Shown piece after piece: positions 58,964 to 64,000 of a DNA stretch of 64,000 nucleotides. The notes under the pieces were generated by a model. The model ran no database searches, was not told the DNA's origin, and saw only the letters and a program-made list of their open reading frames with translations. Numbering within the stretch: the stretch's first letter is position 1; each line of letters begins with the position of its first letter. The stretch lies in NCBI GenBank assembly GCA_001929475.1, contig LXFE01000243.1, positions 1 through 64,000 on the forward strand, read 5' to 3'. Position numbers and translations under genes: made by a program. Source of the stretch: Neolecta irregularis DAH-3. Taxonomy: Eukaryota; Ascomycota; Neolectomycetes; Neolectales; Neolectaceae.

Positions 58964-60538
58964 CTAATGAATCAAAAACCTAAACGCAGGGTCCTTCAAT
59001 GCAAAGTGCCATTTGAGAGCATCCAGAGTCGGATCAAATTTTATTGCTTGACCCAGTCCCTTTATGTCAATATAAAAGAACTCTTCGTCATTTCGATAAT
59101 ATTTAGCAGGTAATTTGTATCGACCATGACTTGGGCAATTGAGGCATTGAGAAATTCGATATTTCATAAGTGCCTTTTGCATTTGTGAATCATATCCAAA
59201 GTCCGAGGGATAAAGCATGTCGACCTCGATCCATTCCATCTTCGGACAATGATAAGCTAGCAAGATGAAAACTTCGATGTCGAAATGAAATGGCCCTGTC
59301 GAAAGATTCTCAAGCTTTGTACAACCAATAAGAGATTTCAAGGATTTTGCCTGAAAAAAACTCTCTTGACTATTGAAAGAGACCGCTTTGAGATCTTCCA
59401 ACTCTCCGAGGCGGTTGATCCAAACTTCCGGGAAGTCGAAATACGGGCCGCACATGATTTCGATGATTTCGATACCGTTATTGGCATGAAGTAGAGAATG
59501 ACAGAGATTCTCAGCACTGTCTATTGCGCCGACTGTGAATTTACGAAGATTTGAATGAGTTATCACCCACGGGATTTCCCGAGTGGCCTCTGATAATATG
59601 CAGGAATAAATTTGAAAAGTCTGCAGGCATGGTAGCTGCAACAATGTCTCACGAATATCGGAAGGAAACGTAATACTAAACAAGGAAAGCTCTTTGAGAG
59701 TATTTGCAACGCTCTTTAGTTCTGGGAGGTGAAGACGACGATCGAAATCATGCATGTCTCGACCGAGATGTAACTCCATCAACGACGACGAGGTAGTAAT
59801 CTCCCTAGTATCTTCATCATCCTGGCTCCACCAGACCCTTGCTATTTTCAAATTTTCTGAATTTTGAATAAAGAGCTCGATCCGGGCTTCCGGATATTCA
59901 ATGTCGATTGAGATGACCTTCTTCGTAAGGCAACCTAGAAACGACCAAAGTGCTTGTCTTCCGGCAGGTGTATTGAGTGGATGCCCTGATATTGTTGTCC
60001 AATGCCCAGAAGAGTGAGAAGCCTTCATAACGAGTTTCACGGTCTTTATATTGGAATTGGATATATAGGACGCAAGGTTTTGCCATTCGACGAAACTGCG
60101 ATTATAAAAAGGTCTATGCATATATCGAGCAGACCACAGTAGTTCTAGATCGATGTGAGTGATTCTTGGCAAACTTCGTAGTAACTGGATAGCTTCGAAA
60201 GTTGATTCGGTAGTAGGGAGTCCAAAATCATGAAAATAGGATAACGCGATTCTATTGACATAGGTTTCGATGTCCGACCTGTTTGCGAGCTTCCGAAGAT
60301 TCAAAATGTGACGGTGATTGTGCAGACCTCTGTGCATATAGTCATGTGTGGGCCTCCTGAAATGACGAGAGATATCTGCCCAAAATACGCGCTTGGTGAG
60401 ATAGTGCCATTCTCTGCAGACAAGACGAACTGAGCATACGTCAAGGAGATCGACGCTCTCCAGGATAGTGCATTTCAATTCGACTGGCAGTTTGGCGAAT
60501 GATAAGTTGTCTTCGATAATTCCATGATTACTGCACAT
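58964..60538 (-). CDS. F-box/leucine-rich protein
   Basis: Single-exon 524-aa protein. The F-box lies at about 13-50: LSFAKLPVELKCTILESVDL followed by LDVCSVRLVCREWHYLTKRV. It should bind Skp1 in an SCF ubiquitin ligase. The rest has leucine-rich repeats with fungal-type spacing (LPRITHIDLELLW, LPELKSVANTLKELSLFS, LPCLQTFQIY, LEDLKAVSF). Substrate unknown. It is flanked by two copies of the same LTR. Confidence 0.8.
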   Translation of the reverse strand: MCSNHGIIEDNLSFAKLPVELKCTILESVDLLDVCSVRLVCREWHYLTKRVFWADISRHFRRPTHDYMHRGLHNHRHILNLRKLANRSDIETYVNRIALSYFHDFGLPTTESTFEAIQLLRSLPRITHIDLELLWSARYMHRPFYNRSFVEWQNLASYISNSNIKTVKLVMKASHSSGHWTTISGHPLNTPAGRQALWSFLGCLTKKVISIDIEYPEARIELFIQNSENLKIARVWWSQDDEDTREITTSSSLMELHLGRDMHDFDRRLHLPELKSVANTLKELSLFSITFPSDIRETLLQLPCLQTFQIYSCILSEATREIPWVITHSNLRKFTVGAIDSAENLCHSLLHANNGIEIIEIMCGPYFDFPEVWINRLGELEDLKAVSFNSQESFFQAKSLKSLIGCTKLENLSTGPFHFDIEVFILLAYHCPKMEWIEVDMLYPSDFGYDSQMQKALMKYRISQCLNCPSHGRYKLPAKYYRNDEEFFYIDIKGLGQAIKFDPTLDALKWHFALKDPAFRFLIH

Positions 60539-60735
60539 GACATCCAGTTCGTGTGTCGAACTTAGCGGGTTGGCCCCGTGAGAATAGCTGGAGCTGAGGA
60601 ACGAGGTGGTGGGTGCCGTCGGAAGTCAAACTCATGTTGTTATATTAGGACCCTGATAGTGCGTAGGGACTTTCGCAGCCACAAATCTTGCCGGAGTTCC
60701 GTCCCGAGAATTGCTTAGGAATGCGCCAAGCCAAC

Positions 60736-60929
60736 TGTAAGGATATGCCCTTTGGGTATATATTACCAATACGGCAAGGTGGCTTGGCGGGAAGTATATA
60801 GAGGCGGAAGTTAGATATTCCTAGCCAATTACGAATACTTAGGCTAGGTATGTCCCTTTGTAAGAAGTACGAATACTTAGGCTAGTTATAACACTTGGTC
60901 TTATCGTACTTCTAAGCGCATAGCTTACA
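60736..60929. mobile_element. Solo LTR, copy 2
   Basis: 194 bp beginning TGTAAGGATATGCCC and ending AGCTTACA, same termini as the copy at 58015. Flanked by exact 5-bp duplication CCAAC (60731-60735, 60930-60934). Inside, GAATACTTAGGCTAG occurs twice, giving part of the length difference from copy 1. Confidence 0.85.
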
Positions 60930-60934
60930 CCAAC

Positions 60935-61333
60935 TATCTAAGCACCTTGCACATCAAGTACCCAGCACTACTAGAATACTTCCAACCACGTTCAAGTCGG
61001 GAATCATTGCACTTATATCAGTTTAATGGATTTATTTCTTACTATATCATTGCATTCCCCATTGGGATAGCACTCGCTTTCATGGCAGGAGTTAATAACT
61101 TCTGAGTACTTGGATTAACGAGGAAGGTGGGGATTGTACGGATTATCAGGTGGATTCGCTTTGGCTCTAACATTGTAAGTCACTCAAACCTCCAATGGTT
61201 GATCTCTTCAGAGTTGCAACAGCAAAAGTATTTGTAATAAGCCGTACAAAATGGGGAGCCCTAGTACGTAAAGTTGAAGATCGTTCGCGAGAAAGCGAAG
61301 AAAATGGAGATTTAGAAAGACCAGCTGAGCTGA
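60935..61333. other. Intergenic region
   Basis: Between LTR copy 2 and the sirtuin stop. A + reading GFISYYIIAFPIGIALAFMAG (about 61026-61090) is hydrophobic and could be a scrap of a transporter, but stops follow at once. Confidence 0.35.
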
Positions 61334-63110
61334 TCATTCAACTAAATGCCATTGATACTCCAAAACTCCATCCCTTTTATATCTTACATTTTCCCTTAAG
61401 CTCTTCTTCTGAGAAATCCAATCATGGTCTATTTTCCAATTTACTCTTCGAGCTAGATCACAGACGATCTCATCGCACGGACCAAGGAGGCAGACGTCAA
61501 AATTCATATGTGTCACAGGCGTTTTTGAAATATAAATTTGCGGAATCATAGACAATATTCCAATCGTTTCGGCCACCGGTGAAACCTTTAGTGATGTTCC
61601 TGTTGTCAGCATTTGTTGAAAGTGAAGATACCTATTGCGATTAGGAGATCGGCTTTTTGTTTGTCCTTTTGGTGGAGAGTATCAAAAAATTCCAAGGGAA
61701 GATTCTCGTGGAAAAATATGATGTCAGGCTGGTGAAGTCAAGTCAAGCTCGATACCGGACAGAAATATACTTTCATAACACCCTGAGATCGCTCCTCTTC
61801 TTCATCACTTTCATTCTTCCTTTTTCTTCTTTTTCTTTTCATTTTCCCATTGGCGTGTTCCCGCATTGTCTTGGTACCTTCTTTAATGCACGCTGGGTTC
61901 GAGCAGTATGCAACAAGACCTGCTAGTATATCCCTTTCTATTTCCTTTCCAGGGACCTGTTGATGACACTGCATGCAAGAAGCGGTAGCGAAAGACCCGT
62001 GACATTGTACAATCTTCTCTCGAGGGAGACCACTTTTAAATTCCAAGTTATCAATATTCTGGGTGTAAATCCGTAGCAATTTGTGTTGTTCATAAAGGAC
62101 GCGTAGGAAGGCATGCGTTGGGCTTACCCTTTCTGTTTTGGGATATATTTTGTGGGCATAACGATAGAAAAGTCTTCATGTTATACCTTGGTATTAGGCA
62201 GAGGATACGTTGGATCCTGTTTGAATATATCATAGTTGAAGATTTCCTGGAATCAGTAGATTCAGACTGGAATAGCACTTGAGGATCTTGAACTTCACCG
62301 GAACCAGCGACATCAGCATAAATACCACGCGAGCTTCGAAAATCAGGAATTCCGAGGCTTGTGCTGATACCTAGATTGGCATAAGAAAAGTTCTCTAGGA
62401 ATTATTAAAGACCTGCACCTACGAGAACAACAATGTTCTTGCAGCGTTCCAGTAGTTTGACAACGTCGTCTGGCGTCCGGTATTCCTTTATTCGATCTCT
62501 TTTCCTCAGTTCTCGAAGAATCAGTCTTTTGAGCATCCTTTTGAGACTAAGTGTGTTTAGTAAACTTTATCAGTAAATTACGTACTCTGTCTCTTCAAAA
62601 TTCATACAAGATTCAAACTAATTCATGAGCATGAGACTAATGGGTTAGATGCCATGTTATATCCGAAGGCGCTGAACAATTTCAAAATCGGGATTTCCTG
62701 TTCTTTTAAGTGGTAATCCAGAAATTCCTCCCATTTTAGATCGCGCACTTTACATCTGATGTCAGTGGCCTCTTCCTTGGTGAAAGCCTCAGGATCTAAA
62801 TGAATTCAGCCGGAAGAGAGATATTACGATAGGCTATACGATCAACAGTTTCGGCGGGATCGCCCAGATTTTCGACCAAATCATCAACATAGGTGTTCGT
62901 GGACACATTTGACTCAGTGTCCGAATCTTCTGGTGATACTGACTTATACCTCTTGTGAGAAGAAGAGTATTCGCAGCTCGAATTAATTTGGGATCGCTTG
63001 GAAACCTGGACGGCAGTGGAAAGCGAGATATTCGAATCGGGTGTTAGATGCTCTCTTGTAGCGAAACCGTTTTCTTGCAAAGGTCTTTCTGTTCCGGTAT
63101 TGGAAATCAT
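61334..63110 (-). CDS. Sir2-class NAD-dependent deacetylase (sirtuin)
   Basis: Histone/protein deacetylase, nuclear Sir2/Hst1-like class. Nine exons (introns 62796-62827, 62618-62652, 62547-62585, 62371-62412, 62247-62278, 62174-62208, 61729-61770, 61600-61631) give 495 aa. Catalytic core about 190-440: VGAGISTSLGIPDFRSSRGI, TQNIDNLE, catalytic His in CHGSFATAS, a zinc site with CMQC and CSNPAC, PDIIFFHENLP, IGTSLKVSPVAE and IYISKTPVTHMNFD. FFHE stands where FFGE is usual. The first ~95 residues are Ser-rich and disordered; then KWEEFLDYHLKEQEIP helix. A basic/acidic KRKRRKRKNESDEEEE insert follows the second zinc pair. Intron 62618-62652 needs a GC donor (ATG/GCATCT). Confidence 0.93.
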
Positions 63111-63740
63111 TTAATTGCAATGAAAGTATGGGAGTAGAGAATTTGCAAGTACAAATTTGTCGTACGTTAACGCGAACCACAAACAATGACAGGTTGTTTT
63201 TTCTTCAACATTTTTTTAATGTGAAATGTTTTTAGTTCTCTATGACCCGATTGATGAGCATCTAGTTCTCTTCGGTTCTCCATAGACCAATTGTTTAGCA
63301 TCTCATAGTTTAGGTTATGTTGATAGAATTTCGATCTACATGCTGGGATATTCCGTGAAAACAAAGGAATTAAAGGTGATCACGGTGATATATGCCGAAA
63401 ATTTTTGTTTGAAGTTCGGAGAACATGTGTTTGCCATATGATTGTGGTGTCCTCTAAAAACCTTATGTACAGCAAGCTCTTCCGAGTTGCTAAAACATTG
63501 GTAGCACAAGATATCCAAGCCTTAAATCCCTTCTTACAAATTCCAACATTAAGTCGTTGAGTAGTCATGCAGAGGTTTCGCTGCTTCAATATCGATTGCG
63601 AACCTTGATGTTTTATCATGGTAGAGCTAAATTCGAACCTATCCTCGCAAATCCGAGTCTGAAACCGAACCCGATAAAGAAAATTCACTGAATATTGATC
63701 ATAGAGAACAAAACCTCAGACTAGTCTTAGCGGGAAAAAA
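63111..63740. other. Region upstream of the sirtuin
   Basis: Mainly AT-rich with a diverged repeat copy at 63414-63471. No intact gene. Confidence 0.4.
63414..63471. repeat. Diverged direct repeat, copy A
   Basis: 58 bp similar to 63913-63970; shared stretches include GGAGAACATG, TTTGCCA and TTGGTGTCCTCT-like sequence. Part of an uncharacterised dispersed element. Confidence 0.65.
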
Positions 63741-63870
63741 CTGACTCTGGAATTCACAAGTCTTTTCCTTTCAATATTCCTGGTTTCTTTGGACCAGACT
63801 ATCGTGGCCACTGCTCTCCCAGTAATTACAAGCCGACTTAATGCTTTGAATCAAGTCTTTTCATTATTCT
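63741..63870 (+). pseudogene. Truncated MFS drug:H+ antiporter (DHA2-like) fragment
   Basis: The + frame reads FLSIFLVSLDQTIVATALPV and ITSRLNALNQ, the first transmembrane helix and loop of 14-helix drug transporters. The similarity is lost after about 63870 and a stop follows near 63910, next to repeat copy B. Only one helix remains, so it is a relic or is cut by an insertion. Confidence 0.7.
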
Positions 63871-63912
63871 CCAATCTAGCAGCAATTGATCTATACGATT
63901 GTCGTGTTTAAA

Positions 63913-63970
63913 GTTGGGAGAACATGGGTTTGCCACGCAATTTTGGTGTCCTCTGAAGATCCTCTACACA
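63913..63970. repeat. Diverged direct repeat, copy B
   Basis: Second copy of the repeat at 63414-63471, same orientation, immediately after the truncated transporter fragment; the element may run off the window edge. Confidence 0.65.
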
Positions 63971-64000
63971 CCAAACTTGTCGCGACGAACGGTATGGTGT

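Noticed and set aside
1-64000. Bacterial features such as operons, CRISPR arrays, Shine-Dalgarno sites or prophage
   Set aside because: Gene structure is spliceosomal throughout and no regularly spaced direct repeats were found.

Overview
The window is nuclear DNA of a filamentous-type fungus, most likely an ascomycete. Evidence: almost every recognisable gene is split by very short spliceosomal introns (about 31-46 bp, often with CTRAY branch sites 5-15 nt before the acceptor), and the gene set is fungal: URA2 CPSase/ATCase with a dead DHOase-like linker, Spt5 with TPAW repeats, Fip1, an Asi-type RING ligase, Nup49, TYW1, a bacterial-type RNase P protein and a hybrid histidine kinase. The intron size and the S. 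pombe-like Ras protein make an early-diverging ascomycete possible, but that is inference. About 94 introns could be placed by frame and protein conservation; about ten need a GC-AG rather than GT-AG boundary, an unusually high share.

Layout. 0-12.6 kb: Ras GTPase (+); a secreted PAN-like protein (-) divergent from a multi-pass Asi-like RING E3 ligase (+); a small unknown gene (-); longin R-SNARE VAMP7 (-) divergent from polyadenylation factor Fip1 (+); neddylation ligase Dcn1 (+) convergent with a BTB protein (-). 12.6-17 kb: gene-poor, with Rpc17 (-), a long hairpin, a foldback element and a Ty3/gypsy integrase scrap. 17-33.6 kb: conserved minus-strand housekeeping block of SPT5, TYW1, URA2 (7 kb) and ULA1/NAE1. 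34-37.6 kb: two unknown genes and an F-box-like protein. 38.7-41.5 kb: a TIR transposon carrying a Myb/SANT gene and a GC-rich, frame-broken piece of a DDB1-like gene. 41.7-52.2 kb: methyltransferase, Nup49, ArsB/NhaD-type permease, GT25-like glycosyltransferase, NmrA-like reading frame, a MITE of the transposon family, a small membrane protein and an MFS transporter. 52.8-57.4 kb: hybrid histidine kinase (-) divergent from the RnpA-like gene (+). 58-64 kb: two solo LTRs with intact target duplications flanking an F-box protein, a Sir2-class sirtuin, and a truncated drug-transporter fragment beside a diverged repeat at the right edge.

No operon-like system is present; genes are independent eukaryotic units. 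Several parts of cullin-RING ligase biology (Dcn1, Ula1, BTB, two F-box-like proteins, a DDB1 fragment) fall in one window, probably by chance. The left end, Fip1 and the captured DDB1 piece are much more GC-rich than the remainder.
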